A stretch of 64,000 bases of DNA from positions 434,001-498,000 of the forward strand of contig NZ_VJXX01000002.1 in NCBI RefSeq assembly GCF_009377195.2, given 5' to 3'. The notes beneath the pieces are model-generated. The model was not told where the DNA came from, made no database searches, and worked only from the letters and a program-made list of their open reading frames with translations. A program made the translations under genes and the position numbers. Source of the stretch: Arthrobacter bussei (lineage in GTDB: Bacteria > Actinomycetota > Actinomycetes > Actinomycetales > Micrococcaceae). Positions 52,273 through 62,993 of the stretch are shown in pieces; the stretch's first letter is position 1; every line of letters starts with the position of its first letter.

Positions 52273-53034
52273 CTACCCCACGCCCGGACGCGGACCGAGG
52301 ACATCAGAACCAATCCTCAGGTGTGTCGCTCCCGCAGCGACGGCGTCCTCGAGATCACCGCTCATGCCCGCGGAGACGGCGGTCGCCGCAGGGTCGACCG
52401 CACGGACCGACGCCGAGATCTCCAGCAGGCGGGCGAAGGCCTCGGGCGCCGATGCGCCCAGCGGGGCGACGGCCATGACACCCGCCAGGCGGAGACCGTC
52501 GGCTGCGGTGACGGCCTCCGCCAGCGCGTGCGCGTCGGCCGGGAGCGCCCCTCCCCTGCCCCCGGGTCCGGCGTCCGGCTCGAGGGTGAACTGCAGGAAG
52601 CACTCGAGGTCCGACCGCGGCGCGGCCCCCGCCTCCGCCCGGCGCTCCTGCTCCGTCCGGACGGCCTTGCCGAGGGCCGTGACGAGTGAGGTCCGGTCCA
52701 CCGAGTGGACGCTGTGGGCGTAGCGGACGGCTGACCTGGCCTTGTTGGTCTGCAGCTGTCCGATGAAGTGCCAGGTGAGCGGGAGCTCCTCGAGCTCCTC
52801 CGCCTTGGCGGCCGCCTCCTGGTCCCGGTTCTCACCGACGTCGGTGACGCCGAACCCGGCGAGGATCCGTACGTCGGAGGCGGGGAAGTACTTGGTGACG
52901 ACGATCAGTCGCGGCTCCTCGCGCCGGACTGCCGCGGAGGCAGCTCCGATCCTCGCACGAACGGCGGCGAGACGCTGCTCGAGGTCCTGGGCGCGGGCGG
53001 ATCCGCGGCCCCCCTCCTGTCCGGCGCCGGTCAT
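52273..53034 (-). CDS. YggS/PROSC-family pyridoxal-phosphate homeostasis protein
   Basis: A 253-residue TIM-barrel PLP-binding protein of the YggS family, which buffers PLP and affects amino-acid balance; it has no known catalytic reaction. The PLP lysine is in [53 protein letters not shown] and [20 protein letters not shown] are the conserved family segments. It overlaps the pgeF stop by 4 bp, indicating translational coupling, and is placed in the dcw cluster between ftsZ/pgeF and sepF as in most Gram-positive bacteria. Confidence 0.93.
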   Translation of the reverse strand: MTGAGQEGGRGSARAQDLEQRLAAVRARIGAASAAVRREEPRLIVVTKYFPASDVRILAGFGVTDVGENRDQEAAAKAEELEELPLTWHFIGQLQTNKARSAVRYAHSVHSVDRTSLVTALGKAVRTEQERRAEAGAAPRSDLECFLQFTLEPDAGPGGRGGALPADAHALAEAVTAADGLRLAGVMAVAPLGASAPEAFARLLEISASVRAVDPAATAVSAGMSGDLEDAVAAGATHLRIGSDVLGPRPGVG

Positions 53035-53789
53035 GGGCGCCAGACCAGCCCGGCGAGACGACCGGCCCCCGGCTCACGCCGGTGCGAGAACAGCGCCGTG
53101 TTCTCCTGCGTACAGGACGACGCGGCACCCCGCAGCTCCTCGACGGTGACGCCCCCCTGGGCGAGCTGGTGCCGGACCGCGGCGGGAAGATCCAGCGCGG
53201 CCGTCCCCGCGGGGGTGCGGGACGCAGCCACGGGAATCTCCCGCGCGAGCTCGATCATCATGGCGTCGGGCACCTCGTAGCAGGATCCGCAGACCGACGG
53301 GCCGATCCAGGCGGTGATCGTCCCGGCGCCGCGGCGCCGCAGCTCCCCGACCGCCTTCACGACGATGCCGTTCGCGACACCTGCACGGCCGGCGTGGACG
53401 ACGGCGGTTGCACCGGTGCCGCCGTCGTCGGGGTCCGCGTCCGCCAGGACGATCGGGACGCAGTCGGCCACGAGGACCGCGAGGGGCTCGGAGCCCGTCG
53501 CGGAGACCATGGCGTCCGCGTCCGGCGGCACGCGCCCGGCCCTGTCCGACGCCCCGAGCAGCGCCACCCGGTCGGAGTGCGTCTGGCTCATGAAGCGCAG
53601 TGATTCCGCCCGGATCCCCAGCGCGGCCTCGAGGCGGCGCCGGCTCTGCCGGACGGCATCGGGGTCGTCACCGACGTGCAGCGCGAGATTCCCGGCCGCC
53701 ACCGCGGTGAAGGCCACCCGCAACCCCGGCCGGACCTCCTCGTTCCAGTGGAACGGGGAGGTCCGGCCGGGATCGACGGTTCTGTCCAC
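53031..53789 (-). CDS. pgeF: Laccase-domain purine nucleosidase/peptidoglycan editing factor (YfiH/PgeF)
   Basis: A 252-residue DUF152 (multicopper polyphenol oxidase-like) protein. Family members cleave adenosine phosphorolytically, and in E. coli one prevents misincorporation of serine into peptidoglycan precursors. The metal-binding residues are visible in RFMSQTHSDRVALL (His), AVLVADCVPIVLADADPDDG (Cys), and ATAVVHAGRAGVANGIVVKA (His), the HxCH zinc set. It begins with EVRPGLRVAFTAVAAGNLAL, the family's opening strand. It starts 3 bp after the ftsZ stop on the minus strand and overlaps yggS by 4 bp. Confidence 0.9.
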   Translation of the reverse strand: MDRTVDPGRTSPFHWNEEVRPGLRVAFTAVAAGNLALHVGDDPDAVRQSRRRLEAALGIRAESLRFMSQTHSDRVALLGASDRAGRVPPDADAMVSATGSEPLAVLVADCVPIVLADADPDDGGTGATAVVHAGRAGVANGIVVKAVGELRRRGAGTITAWIGPSVCGSCYEVPDAMMIELAREIPVAASRTPAGTAALDLPAAVRHQLAQGGVTVEELRGAASSCTQENTALFSHRREPGAGRLAGLVWRP

Positions 53790-53792
53790 GGA

Positions 53793-54992
53793 CTACTTGA
53801 GGAAGTCGGGGACGTCGAGGTCGTCGGAACGGCCTGCGGAGAGATCGGGCTCGACGATCGCCGGGAGATCGACGTCGAAACCGGAATCGGCCGGGACGGC
53901 CTGCACGTTCTGGGCGCGCTGCTGCGACCAGGCACCGAGGCCCGCGGTCGCTGCACCGGACGTGCGCTGCGCATCACCGCCGACGCTCGGCGCCGATGCC
54001 GGCCGCGAGGACGGCACGGAGGCGGGAGCGGGCTGGGACGTGGCGTCCACCTGGTCGAAGCCGGCGGCGATGACGGTCACGCGCGCCTCGTCGCCGAGGG
54101 CGTCGTCGATCACGGCACCGAAGATGATGTTCGCCTCGGGGTGCGCGACCTCCTGGACGAGGCGTGCGGCCTCGTTGATCTCGAACAGGCCGAGGTCCGA
54201 TCCACCCTGGATGGAGAGCAGCACGCCGTGTGCGCCGTCGATCGATGCCTCGAGCAGCGGCGATGCGATGGCGAGCTCCGCTGCCTTGACGGCGCGGTCC
54301 TCGCCACGGGCGGAGCCGATGCCCATGAGCGCCGAGCCGGCACCCTGCATCACGGACTTCACGTCCGCGAAGTCGAGGTTGATCAGGCCCGGCGTCGTGA
54401 TGAGGTCGGTGATGCCCTGGACACCCGAGAGGAGCACCTGGTCGGCGGAGCGGAACGCGTCGAGCATCGACACGTTGCGGTCGCTGATGGAGAGCAGGCG
54501 ATCGTTCGGGATGACGATCAGGGTGTCGACCTCCTCGCGGAGGGTATCGATGCCGCTCTCGGCCTGGTTCGAACGACGCCGGCCCTCGAAGGTGAAGGGG
54601 CGCGTGACCACGCCGATGGTCAGGGCGCCGAGCGAGCGCGCGATGCGCGCGACGACCGGTGCTCCACCGGTTCCGGTCCCGCCACCCTCGCCCGCGGTGA
54701 CGAACACCATGTCGGCCCCGCGGAGCACCTCCTCGATCTCCTCGGAGTGGTCCTCGGCGGCACGGCGGCCCACCTCGGGATCCGCTCCGGCGCCGAGCCC
54801 GCGCGTCAGTTCGCGTCCGACGTCGAGCTTGACGTCCGCGTCGCTCATGAGCAGCGCCTGGGCATCCGTGTTGATGGCGATGAACTCCACGCCGCGGAGC
54901 CCGACCTCGATCATCCGGTTGACGGCGTTGACGCCGCCGCCGCCGATACCGACGACCTTGATGACGGCCAAGTAATTCTGAGGTGCTGCCAC
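53793..54992 (-). CDS. ftsZ: Cell division GTPase FtsZ
   Basis: A 399-residue tubulin homologue that forms the division ring. GTP-binding elements are intact: [20 protein letters not shown] at the N-terminus, the tubulin signature [20 protein letters not shown], and the T7 synergy-loop region [20 protein letters not shown] that catalyses GTP hydrolysis. A Ser/Ala/Pro-rich linker (about 320-375) leads to the C-terminal peptide [11 protein letters not shown], which binds SepF and FtsW. Start is GTG 54992 with AAGGGACACAGG upstream. The 238-bp upstream region carries two GTTAACGTT repeats and a TTGACA. Downstream genes follow closely (pgeF after 3 bp). Confidence 0.97.
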   Translation of the reverse strand: MAAPQNYLAVIKVVGIGGGGVNAVNRMIEVGLRGVEFIAINTDAQALLMSDADVKLDVGRELTRGLGAGADPEVGRRAAEDHSEEIEEVLRGADMVFVTAGEGGGTGTGGAPVVARIARSLGALTIGVVTRPFTFEGRRRSNQAESGIDTLREEVDTLIVIPNDRLLSISDRNVSMLDAFRSADQVLLSGVQGITDLITTPGLINLDFADVKSVMQGAGSALMGIGSARGEDRAVKAAELAIASPLLEASIDGAHGVLLSIQGGSDLGLFEINEAARLVQEVAHPEANIIFGAVIDDALGDEARVTVIAAGFDQVDATSQPAPASVPSSRPASAPSVGGDAQRTSGAATAGLGAWSQQRAQNVQAVPADSGFDVDLPAIVEPDLSAGRSDDLDVPDFLK

Positions 54993-55070
54993 GTCCTGTG
55001 TCCCTTGTTCGAATCTGTGTGCTGTACGGGGGCTGCCGTTGATCCGGCTTCGACCTTCACCCGAGACAAC

Positions 55071-55105
55071 GTTAACGTTCAGGTTGAGAGTTAACGTTAT
55101 GTCAA
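55071..55105 (-). promoter_or_regulatory. ftsZ: AT-rich promoter/operator region of ftsZ
   Basis: Two copies of GTTAACGTT on the plus strand (55071-55079 and 55090-55098), 19 bp apart, each containing the palindromes GTTAAC and AACGTT. A minus-strand TTGACA (55105-55100) directly follows the second copy, 108 bp before the ftsZ start, but the -10 is not clear. This is the most AT-rich patch in the cluster. Confidence 0.55.
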
Positions 55106-55230
55106 GTAACTTCTATGAACGACGCTAGTGCATGCGCAACGCGTTGCAACCATCGGCCTCCGCGTGTCGGGCGTGTCGCCGTGTCCGGAGCAGCCCGCGG
55201 CGCGGTCCGCTTCCGCACTCACCGGACCCG

Positions 55231-56061
55231 TCACCGCGTGACCGGCCGGTCCGGGGTGCTGACGTCGAACTCCTTCACGGGCGGATCGCTCGCGGGCATC
55301 GCCAGCATGGCCTCCAGCACCTCGGCCTTCTCGGCGCTGCGCTCCGAGCTGCCCCAGAAGATGCGCTGGTCCCCCGTCAGGGAGAGCCTGATCGAGTCGA
55401 CGCTGGCCGCGGAGGCGCTGTTCAGTCGCGAGAGGACCGACACCGGGAGCTCCGCGAGGACTGCGGTGATCGAGGAGAACACCTCGGAGTTGACCGCGTT
55501 CGTCCCGCCGTCGATCAGCGGGAGCTTCACCTGGGCACGATCGGCCACGCTCGCGAGCTGGCGGCCCTCCGCGTCGATGAGCACGACGTCCGCACCGTTC
55601 TGCAGCACCGCGACGGGAACCCGCTCCCGCACCGTCACGACGAGGGTGGACGGCGGCTCGGCCGCGATCCTGACGTCATCGATCGGCGCCTTGTCCTCGA
55701 GCAGCGCCCGCACCTGGTCGGGCGAGATCTGCGTCAGGGACGTCCCCGAGAGCGGGGCGAGCGCTGCGTGGATCTCCTCCGTCGACACCAGCGTGTTGCC
55801 CTCCACCACAACGGTCCTGAGCGCCAGTGCCGGCGAGAACACGACGTAGGCGACGATCCCGCCGAGGACGAGGACGGCCGCCGTGACGGCCAGGATGACA
55901 TTGCGCAGCCGGTGCGAGTGGCGCGGCGCCGGGAAGTCGAGCACCTTCCCCGCCGGGAGCGCGCCGTCAGGCTTCTCGAGCAGGGAGACCCGTGCCCGTC
56001 CGGACGGGCTGCCACCGGAGGGCGTGGTGACTCTCGCGACCGTGGGCTTACGGGGCTTCAT
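55231..56061 (-). CDS. ftsQ: Divisome protein FtsQ
   Basis: A 276-residue bitopic membrane protein that bridges early and late divisome components. A ~50-residue basic cytoplasmic tail precedes one membrane helix (about 53-75, ILAVTAAVLVLGGIVAYVVF). The external POTRA domain begins LRTVVVEGNTLVSTEEIHAA, followed by the FtsQ beta domain (TLVVTVRERVPVAVLQNGAD, VVLIDAEGRQLASV). The start ATG 56061 overlaps the murC stop by 4 bp (ATGA). ftsZ follows after 238 bp, with its own promoter. Confidence 0.92.
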   Translation of the reverse strand: MKPRKPTVARVTTPSGGSPSGRARVSLLEKPDGALPAGKVLDFPAPRHSHRLRNVILAVTAAVLVLGGIVAYVVFSPALALRTVVVEGNTLVSTEEIHAALAPLSGTSLTQISPDQVRALLEDKAPIDDVRIAAEPPSTLVVTVRERVPVAVLQNGADVVLIDAEGRQLASVADRAQVKLPLIDGGTNAVNSEVFSSITAVLAELPVSVLSRLNSASAASVDSIRLSLTGDQRIFWGSSERSAEKAEVLEAMLAMPASDPPVKEFDVSTPDRPVTR

Positions 56062-57701
56062 CCGGACACCCCACCGGATCCCGCCGCAGCAGCACGGTCC
56101 CGCAGGAGGCCCACGAGCCGCACGCCGTACTGCGTGACGTCCCCGGCCCCGATGGTCAGGACGAGGTCGCCCTCCGCCGCCCGGCCGACGACGGTCCGGA
56201 GCGCCTCCTCCGGATCGGCGACATAGGCGGCCTCCGCTCCGATCATGCGCTCCGTGATGGTCCACCCGCCGACGTCGTCCACCGGGTCCTCGCGCGCGGC
56301 GTAGACGGGCAGGACCGTCGTCGTGTCGGCCAGCGAGAGGGCATCGGCGAAACCGGCGGCGAACTCGCGGGTCCGCGAGAAGAGGTGCGGCTGGAACAGG
56401 ACGTGCACGCGCCGCTCCCCCGCGACGGTGCGGGCCGCCGTGAGGGCCGCGTGCACCTCCGTGGGGTGGTGCGCGTAGTCGTCGAACACCCGGACGCCGT
56501 CGCCCTCACCACGGGCCTCGAAACGGCGGGCCGCACCGGAGAAGAGGGACAGCCCGGCCGCCGCGACGGCCGGGTCGACACCCAGTTCCAGGGCCACCGT
56601 GAAGGCGGCCGCGGCGTTGAGGATGTTGTGCCGGCCCGGCACGCCGAGCTGGAGCTCCTGCTGCGCGTCGAGGCCGTCCACGGCGAAGGAGAGGACGCTG
56701 TTCGTCGTGCTGCCGAGCGCCCTCGTGTCGCTGATCCTGATGTCCGCCGTCCCGGCGTAGCCGTAGGTGCGGACGCGCCGCCTGGTCGGGACGGCTGCGG
56801 CCAGCGCTGCCGATCCCGGGTCGTCGGCGCAGGCGACGAGCAGTCCGTCCTCGGACACCCTCCCCGCGAACCGGCGGAATGCCTCCTGGACCGCCTCGGC
56901 CGTGCCGTAGTGGTCGAGATGGTCGGCCTCCGCGTTGGTCACGACCGCGATACTCGGGTCGTAGTTCAGGAACGAGCCGTCCGACTCGTCGGCTTCCGCC
57001 ACGAACACGTCCCCGCCGGCCCATGCGGCATTCACGCCCAGGGCTGCGACATCGCCCCCGATGGCGAAGGAGGGTGCGAGCCCGGCCTGCCGGAGGAGCA
57101 CCGTGATCATGGCCGTCGTCGTCGTCTTGCCGTGCGTGCCGGCCACCGCCACGACCCGTTGGCCGGCCATCGCCGCGGCGAGTGCCTCGGAGCGGTGGAT
57201 GACGGGCAGTCCCCGCCGGCGCGCCTCCTGGAGTTCGGGGTTGGTCGCACGGATCGCCGAGGACACCACCACGGTCCCCCGGTCCGGTACAGCCGCAGCC
57301 TCGTGGCCCACGTGGACGACGGCGCCGAGCGCGGCGAGGGCGCGCAGGCCCTTCGACTCGGCGGCATCCGAACCGGAGACGCGAACCCCCTGGCCGAGGA
57401 GGACACGGGCGACGGCGGACATCCCGGCGCCCCCGATCCCGATGAAGTGCACGGGCTCCTGCAGCCCCCCGACGGGCCGGGGAGCGGCCACGACCGGCGC
57501 AGGGGCGCCGCCCTGTCCCGCGTCCTCGGGCGATGATGCCGTCGGTCCCGTCGGTGCTGTCGGTGCTGTCGGTTCCGTCGAAGCTGTGGTGTCGTCCGTG
57601 CTGATGCCGGATCCTTCCGGTGCGCCGCCCGCGGGCGGGATGCTGTCAGGGCTGCTGTGCTGTCCCGCCGTCGTTCCGGGCCGGTGCGGATCCCGCGTCA
57701 T
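56058..57701 (-). CDS. murC: UDP-N-acetylmuramate-L-alanine ligase
   Basis: A 547-residue Mur ligase that adds the first amino acid of the peptidoglycan stem. The core begins at about residue 85 with [20 protein letters not shown] (UDP-binding), then the ATP loop [20 protein letters not shown], the central [20 protein letters not shown] and [20 protein letters not shown]. The first ~82 residues are an extra, low-complexity Ser/Thr/Pro/Gly leader with [11 protein letters not shown] repeats, not found in typical MurC (~460-490). It overlaps murG and ftsQ by 4 bp each, so a later start would break the overlap. The leader could be a tolerated extension or the true start may be inside. Confidence 0.92.
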   Translation of the reverse strand: MTRDPHRPGTTAGQHSSPDSIPPAGGAPEGSGISTDDTTASTEPTAPTAPTGPTASSPEDAGQGGAPAPVVAAPRPVGGLQEPVHFIGIGGAGMSAVARVLLGQGVRVSGSDAAESKGLRALAALGAVVHVGHEAAAVPDRGTVVVSSAIRATNPELQEARRRGLPVIHRSEALAAAMAGQRVVAVAGTHGKTTTTAMITVLLRQAGLAPSFAIGGDVAALGVNAAWAGGDVFVAEADESDGSFLNYDPSIAVVTNAEADHLDHYGTAEAVQEAFRRFAGRVSEDGLLVACADDPGSAALAAAVPTRRRVRTYGYAGTADIRISDTRALGSTTNSVLSFAVDGLDAQQELQLGVPGRHNILNAAAAFTVALELGVDPAVAAAGLSLFSGAARRFEARGEGDGVRVFDDYAHHPTEVHAALTAARTVAGERRVHVLFQPHLFSRTREFAAGFADALSLADTTTVLPVYAAREDPVDDVGGWTITERMIGAEAAYVADPEEALRTVVGRAAEGDLVLTIGAGDVTQYGVRLVGLLRDRAAAAGSGGVSG

Positions 57702-58819
57702 CGTTTGTCCTCCGCTGCCGCGAGGACGAGCCCGGCCATCCGCCGGTCACCGTCACGGACACCCTGGGCGCGGGAGGCGGCCGACATCGTGGCGAGCCGC
57801 GCGGGATCCGCCAGGAGCGGGAGCGCCTCCCGGCGGATCCAGTCCGGGCCGAGGTCGGCATCCTCGACGAGCAGGGCGCCGCCGGCCTCGACCAGCCCCG
57901 CCGCATTGAGCCGCTGCTCACCGTTGCCGTGCGGAAGGGGTACCAGGACGGCCGGGACGCCGACGGCACTGACCTCGCTGACCGTGGCGGCCCCGGCGCG
58001 TGCGACCAGGAGGTCGGCGGCCGCGTACACGCGCTCCATCCCGTCGACGAACTCGACCTGGTGATAGCCCTCGAGCGTCAGCCGGGAACCGTCGCCGTCG
58101 AGGACCGGCTTGCCGCGGCCCGTGATGTGGAGGACCTGCACGCCCGCTGCGACGAGGGCCGGCACGGCGCCGGCCACTGCACGGTTGACGCTCGCGGCGC
58201 CCGACGAACCGCCGGTGACGATGAGGGTGGGCCGGTCCGGATCGAGACCGAGCGAGGCGCGGGCGGACCCCCGTTCCGCTGCGCGGTCCAGATCGGCGAT
58301 GCTGCGCCGCATCGGCATGCCGACCAGCACGGCGTCGGCCAGTCCCGTTCCCTCGAAGGCGACCGCGACCGTTGCCGCGATCCGGGCGCCCACCCGGTTG
58401 GCGATGCCGGGCCGCGCGTTCGCCTCGTGGATGACCACCGGGACGCGCCGTGACCAGGCCGCGAGGTAGACGGGGGTGGAGACGTAGCCACCCACCCCGA
58501 CGACGACGTCGGCTCCGGCCTCCGCGACGATGGCGCGCGCCTGCCGCACCGCCCGCACGAGGCGGACCGGGAGCTTGACGAGGTCGATGGAGGGACGGCG
58601 CGGCATAGGGACGCGGTCGATGGTCCGGAGCGTGTAGCCGGCTGCCGGGACGAGCCGCGTCTCCATGCCGGCCTCGGTCCCGACAGCGGTGATGCGGGTC
58701 CCTGGCCGCTGGTCGACGATCGCGCCCGCGATGGCCAGCAGGGGGCTGATGTGACCGGCGGTGCCACCGCCGGCGAGGACCACGGACAGCGTGCGCCCGG
58801 GCGTGGAGGGGTGTGTCAT
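57698..58819 (-). CDS. murG: Lipid II synthase (UDP-GlcNAc:undecaprenyl-PP-MurNAc-pentapeptide transferase)
   Basis: A 373-residue GT-B glycosyltransferase that adds GlcNAc to lipid I at the inner membrane face. The N-terminal glycine-rich loop [20 protein letters not shown], the second loop [20 protein letters not shown] with the acceptor-binding site, [20 protein letters not shown], and the C-terminal donor site ([17 protein letters not shown] and [20 protein letters not shown]) are all present. It overlaps ftsW and murC by 4 bp. Confidence 0.96.
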   Translation of the reverse strand: MTHPSTPGRTLSVVLAGGGTAGHISPLLAIAGAIVDQRPGTRITAVGTEAGMETRLVPAAGYTLRTIDRVPMPRRPSIDLVKLPVRLVRAVRQARAIVAEAGADVVVGVGGYVSTPVYLAAWSRRVPVVIHEANARPGIANRVGARIAATVAVAFEGTGLADAVLVGMPMRRSIADLDRAAERGSARASLGLDPDRPTLIVTGGSSGAASVNRAVAGAVPALVAAGVQVLHITGRGKPVLDGDGSRLTLEGYHQVEFVDGMERVYAAADLLVARAGAATVSEVSAVGVPAVLVPLPHGNGEQRLNAAGLVEAGGALLVEDADLGPDWIRREALPLLADPARLATMSAASRAQGVRDGDRRMAGLVLAAAEDKR

Positions 58820-60318
58820 GAAGGTGCGTGGCTTCTTCCGGCGGTGGAGGCGGCGGGACTGCTGCCCGCCGGGACGGGGTTCGGTGGGTGCGGGGTCTTA
58901 CGGGCGAAGGACAGCAGCACGCCGACGGCGGCCAGGGTGAAGGTGAGCGCCGAACCGCCGTAGGAGATGAAGGGCAGCGGCACGCCGATGACGGGCAGCA
59001 GGCCGGTGACCATCCCGATGTTGACGAAGGCCTGCCCGATCAGCCACACGAGGATCGACGCCATGAGGATCCGCACGAACGGGTCCGTGTACCGCAGCGC
59101 CACACGGATGGTGGCCACCGCCAGGATCCCGAAGAGCAGGATGACGACGAGCGTCCCGAGCAGACCGAACTCCTCGCCGATGATGGCGAAGATGAAGTCG
59201 TTGTGGGCCTCAGGGATCCAGTTCCACTTCTGGCGGCTCTGTCCGATCCCGACGCCGAACCAGCCGCCCGACGCCATCGCGAAGAGCCCGTTGTCCGACT
59301 GGAGGCACAGGTCCGCGCCGTCGTCGCAGTTCAGCCGCAGCCACGCGCTGATGCGCCCGCCGCGGTTGGAACTCGTGGCGACCATCAGCAGGGAACCGGC
59401 GAGGGCGGCGAGCCCGGCGAGGGTGAAGAGCTTCAGTGGAGCGCCGGCGAAGAAGAGGGCGGCTCCGGCGATCATCATGAGGACGAGGCCGGTGCCGAGG
59501 TCGCCACCGATCAGGACGAGTCCGATCGGCAGTCCGCCGAACGGGATGGCCGGGATCATCGCGTGCTTCCAGTCCCGGATGAGGGCCTTCTTGCGCTCGA
59601 GGACGGCGGCGAACCAGAGGGCCAGGGCCAGTTTCGTCGGCTCGGACGGCTGGAAGGTCTGGCTGCCGATCTGGATCCAGTTCTTGTTGCCGTTGATCTC
59701 GACGCCGATGACGAGCACCAGCACGAGCAGCACGACGGCGATGGCGAGGCTCGGCCAGGCCAGTGCCTTGTAGGCGCGGGGACCGAGCCTGGAGAGCACG
59801 AGCATCAGGACGAGCCCTGCGCTCGCCCAGACCGCCTGCTTGAGGAAGAGGTCGAACGAGTCCTTGCCGTCGGAGATCGCTTCGACCGATGACGCCGAGA
59901 GCACCATGAGCAGACCGATGGCGGTCAGTGCGAGGGCCGAGCCGAGGATCAGGTAGTAGCTGGAGCCGGAGGGCGCCCGGTCGGAGCCCTCGAGGAACCG
60001 CCAGCCGCGGCGGAGCCGCGCGCGGACACCGCGGTCCTGGTGCGCCTCCGTGTCGTTCTCCGGAGTCGCCGTCGCGGCCTTCCCGAGGGAGGCCCCCGCC
60101 TTCGCCCGCGCAACCGTCACGGACCTGCGGCCGGACGACGCTCCGCCCCGCGTGCCGCGCTGACCAGCCGATGCGCTGCCGGTTGCGCCACCAGATGCGC
60201 CGCCCGTCGGAGCGTTCGACGTGCCCGGTCGTCCCGCGTCCGGTCGTCCCGAGTCCGTGGGCCTGGCCGCCCGGGCGGAGGGTTTGCGTCCGCCTCCACG
60301 GGTTGGCGTGGTCACCAT
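58816..60318 (-). CDS. ftsW: Septal peptidoglycan glycosyltransferase FtsW
   Basis: A 500-residue SEDS-family polymerase with ~10 membrane helices from residue 121 ([20 protein letters not shown]). Conserved parts include [28 protein letters not shown] sequence (ending [15 protein letters not shown]), [20 protein letters not shown] and [20 protein letters not shown]. The C-terminal [20 protein letters not shown] carries the family GGS motif. The first ~117 residues are a long basic Gly/Ala/Ser/Arg-rich cytoplasmic extension, longer than usual. In mycobacteria FtsW tails bind FtsZ or PbpB; whether this one does is unknown. It begins 1 bp after murD's end and overlaps murG by 4 bp. Assigned FtsW rather than RodA from its place in dcw. 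Confidence 0.94.
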   Translation of the reverse strand: MVTTPTRGGGRKPSARAARPTDSGRPDAGRPGTSNAPTGGASGGATGSASAGQRGTRGGASSGRRSVTVARAKAGASLGKAATATPENDTEAHQDRGVRARLRRGWRFLEGSDRAPSGSSYYLILGSALALTAIGLLMVLSASSVEAISDGKDSFDLFLKQAVWASAGLVLMLVLSRLGPRAYKALAWPSLAIAVVLLVLVLVIGVEINGNKNWIQIGSQTFQPSEPTKLALALWFAAVLERKKALIRDWKHAMIPAIPFGGLPIGLVLIGGDLGTGLVLMMIAGAALFFAGAPLKLFTLAGLAALAGSLLMVATSSNRGGRISAWLRLNCDDGADLCLQSDNGLFAMASGGWFGVGIGQSRQKWNWIPEAHNDFIFAIIGEEFGLLGTLVVILLFGILAVATIRVALRYTDPFVRILMASILVWLIGQAFVNIGMVTGLLPVIGVPLPFISYGGSALTFTLAAVGVLLSFARKTPHPPNPVPAGSSPAASTAGRSHAPS

Positions 60319-61896
60319 CTACGACTCCTTCGCGGTTGTCCCCTGATCGCCACGTGCACGGACGGCTGCCATGAAGGCGGCCCCCCGGTGCGCATAGGAG
60401 GAGAACTGGTCCATCGATGCGGCGGCCGGCGCTAGGAGCACCGTGTCGCCGTCACGGGCCATCCCCGCTGCTTCGGAGACGACCCACTGCATGAGGGCGT
60501 CGCCGGTGACCGGATCGCTCGATCCGCCGCCGTCGTGCCCGTGTCCAGTGTGAAGGCTCGGATGGAGGGACACCGGAACATCGGGTGCGTGTCGGGCGAG
60601 GGCACCCTGCAGGGGCGCCGGATCCTGTCCCACGAGGACGACGGCGCGCAGCCGCCCCGCGTGGCGGATCACGAGATCGTCGTAGGAGACGCCCTTGGAC
60701 AACCCGCCGGCGATCCACACGACCGACTGGAAGGACGCCAGCGAGGCGGAGGCGGCGTGCGGGTTGGTCGCCTTCGAGTCGTTGATCCAGAGCACGCCGT
60801 CCTCGTTGGCGACGACCTGGATGCGGTGCTCCCCGGGTCGGTACGCCCGGATGCCGTCCCGCACCGCGGATGCCGGCAGTCCGGCGGCGCGCACCAGGGC
60901 AGCCGCGGCCAGGGCGTTGGCGACGAGGTGGCGCGGGACCACCTCCCCGAGTTCCGACACGGACGCCAGCTCGGCTGCGGAGTCCTTGCGCTGTTCGATG
61001 AAGGCACGGTCGACGAGGAGGTCCTCGACGACCCCCATCATGCTGATCGAGGGCATGCCGGTGGTGAATCCCACGGCGCGGCATCCTTCGACGACATCGG
61101 CCTCCTCGACCATCGCCTCCGTCTCCCGCTGCTCCACGTTGTACACGCAGGCCACACGCGTGCGCTCGTAGACGGACGCCTTGGCGGCGAGGTAGGCCTC
61201 GTAGCTGCCGTGCCAGTCCACGTGGTCCTCCGCGATGTTGAGGCAGACACTCGCGAGCGGCGAGATCGAGTGGGCCCAGTGGAGCTGGAAGCTGGACAGC
61301 TCGACGGCGAGGACGTCGTAGCCCTGCGGGTCCCGGATGACGTCGAGGATCGGCGTGCCCACGTTGCCGGCCGCGACCGCCCGCTTCCCGCCGGCGAGGA
61401 GCATCGCCTCGGTCAGGCCGACCGTCGTCGTCTTGCCGTTGGTACCGGTGATCGTGAGCCATTCCGCCGTCGGCCGTCCCTCCCGGATCCGGACGCGCCA
61501 GGCGAGTTCGACGTCCCCCCAGACGGGGATGCCCGCCGCTGCGGCCTCGGCGAGGAGTGGCTGCGTGGGTCGCCATCCGGGCGAGGTGACCACGAGCTCG
61601 GCCTGCTCGCCGTCGACGAGGGGTAGCGCCTCCGCGTGCTCGGCGCCGAGGAGCACCTCACGCGCTCCGACGATGCGCAGGGTGTCGGCCTTCGCCTCGT
61701 TCCCGGCGGTCGCACCGGCATCCACGACGACGACGGCCGCGCCGAGCTCGATCAGGGTGTCCGCCGCCGAGAAGCCGGATGTCCCGATACCGGCGACGAC
61801 GACGCGCAGGCCGGCCCAGTCGGAGTCCCAGCTGGTCAGGTCCCTGACGCGATCGGTCTCCAGCACGCGGCCGGTGGTTCCCTCGGCCCCGCTCAT
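60319..61896 (-). CDS. murD: UDP-N-acetylmuramoyl-L-alanine-D-glutamate ligase
   Basis: A 525-residue Mur ligase that adds D-glutamate to the stem peptide. The N-terminal domain begins [20 protein letters not shown], the ATP loop is [20 protein letters not shown], and [20 protein letters not shown] and the C-terminal [20 protein letters not shown] are the conserved ligand sites. It is longer than the E. coli enzyme (438) due to loops and an N-terminal ~30 residues. ATG 61896 overlaps the mraY stop by 4 bp (ATGA), which decides the start against a much longer frame open upstream. Confidence 0.95.
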   Translation of the reverse strand: MSGAEGTTGRVLETDRVRDLTSWDSDWAGLRVVVAGIGTSGFSAADTLIELGAAVVVVDAGATAGNEAKADTLRIVGAREVLLGAEHAEALPLVDGEQAELVVTSPGWRPTQPLLAEAAAAGIPVWGDVELAWRVRIREGRPTAEWLTITGTNGKTTTVGLTEAMLLAGGKRAVAAGNVGTPILDVIRDPQGYDVLAVELSSFQLHWAHSISPLASVCLNIAEDHVDWHGSYEAYLAAKASVYERTRVACVYNVEQRETEAMVEEADVVEGCRAVGFTTGMPSISMMGVVEDLLVDRAFIEQRKDSAAELASVSELGEVVPRHLVANALAAAALVRAAGLPASAVRDGIRAYRPGEHRIQVVANEDGVLWINDSKATNPHAASASLASFQSVVWIAGGLSKGVSYDDLVIRHAGRLRAVVLVGQDPAPLQGALARHAPDVPVSLHPSLHTGHGHDGGGSSDPVTGDALMQWVVSEAAGMARDGDTVLLAPAAASMDQFSSYAHRGAAFMAAVRARGDQGTTAKES

Positions 61897-62993
61897 CCCA
61901 CGACCCATTCCGCGTAGAAGATCCCGAGTGCCACGGCCACGAAGAGTCCGGCCAGGATCCAGAAGCGGACCACCACGGTGACCTCGGCCCAGCCCTTGAG
62001 TTCGAAGTGGTGCTGCAGGGGCGCCATCTTGAAGACCCGCTTGCCGCCGGAGAGCTTGAAGTAGCCCACCTGGATGATGACCGACAGGGTGATCATGACG
62101 AAGAGACCGGCCAGGATCACCAGGAGCAGCTCGGTCCGCGAGAGGATGGCGAACCCGGCGATCGCACCGCCGATGGCCAGTGACCCCGTGTCCCCCATGA
62201 AGATCTTCGCAGGCGAGGTGTTCCACCAGAGGAACCCGACGAGCGCGCCGCACATGGCTCCGGCGATCAGGGCGAGGTCCAGGGGGTCCCTGACCTCGTA
62301 GCAGACGCTTCCCGCCCCGGGCGAACCGCAGCTCTGGTTGCTCTGCCAGATCCCGATCAGCATGTACGCGCCGAAGACGAGGATCGACGCCCCGGCGGCC
62401 AGGCCGTCGAGGCCGTCCGCGAGGTTAACGCCGTTGCTGGCGCCCGTGATGATGAGGTTGGACCAGATGACGAAGAGGATCGCCCCCACGACCGTCCCCG
62501 CGAAGGCCAGGTCGATCGGAAGATCGCGGATGAAGGAGATCGCGGTGGACGCCGGCGTGCGGCCCTGCTCGTTGGGGAACCCGAGGGCCAGGACGCCGAA
62601 GACGATGCCGACCGCCGATTGGCCGATGATCTTCGCCGGGGCACTGAGGCCCAGGCTGCGCTGCTTCGAGATCTTGATGTAGTCGTCGGCGAATCCGACG
62701 AGCCCCATGCCTGCGGCGAGGAACAGCAGCAGGAGGCCGGAGGCGCTCGGTCCGCCGACGGGCGATCCGGTCGCCATCATGATCAGGTGCGTCAGGAAAT
62801 AGGCCAGCAGGACGGACCCGACGATCACCGCGCCACCCATGGTCGGGGTGCCGCGCTTCGTGTGGTGCGCCGTCGGCCCGTCGTCGCGGATGAACTGGCC
62901 GTAGCCCTTCCGCACCAGGAGCCTGATGAAGAGCGGGGTGCCGACGAAGGCGAAGAACAGCGCGGAGGCCGAGCCGATGAGGAGTGCGATCAC
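61893..62993 (-). CDS. mraY: Phospho-MurNAc-pentapeptide translocase (lipid I synthase)
   Basis: A 366-residue, 10-helix membrane enzyme that transfers phospho-MurNAc-pentapeptide from UDP to undecaprenyl phosphate. The family signatures [20 protein letters not shown] (aspartate pair), [20 protein letters not shown], and [20 protein letters not shown] with TGSLAIGG are present, and [15 protein letters not shown] near the C-terminus holds the conserved HHH-type loop. Length is normal. It overlaps murF and murD by 4 bp. Confidence 0.97.
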   Translation of the reverse strand: MIALLIGSASALFFAFVGTPLFIRLLVRKGYGQFIRDDGPTAHHTKRGTPTMGGAVIVGSVLLAYFLTHLIMMATGSPVGGPSASGLLLLFLAAGMGLVGFADDYIKISKQRSLGLSAPAKIIGQSAVGIVFGVLALGFPNEQGRTPASTAISFIRDLPIDLAFAGTVVGAILFVIWSNLIITGASNGVNLADGLDGLAAGASILVFGAYMLIGIWQSNQSCGSPGAGSVCYEVRDPLDLALIAGAMCGALVGFLWWNTSPAKIFMGDTGSLAIGGAIAGFAILSRTELLLVILAGLFVMITLSVIIQVGYFKLSGGKRVFKMAPLQHHFELKGWAEVTVVVRFWILAGLFVAVALGIFYAEWVVG

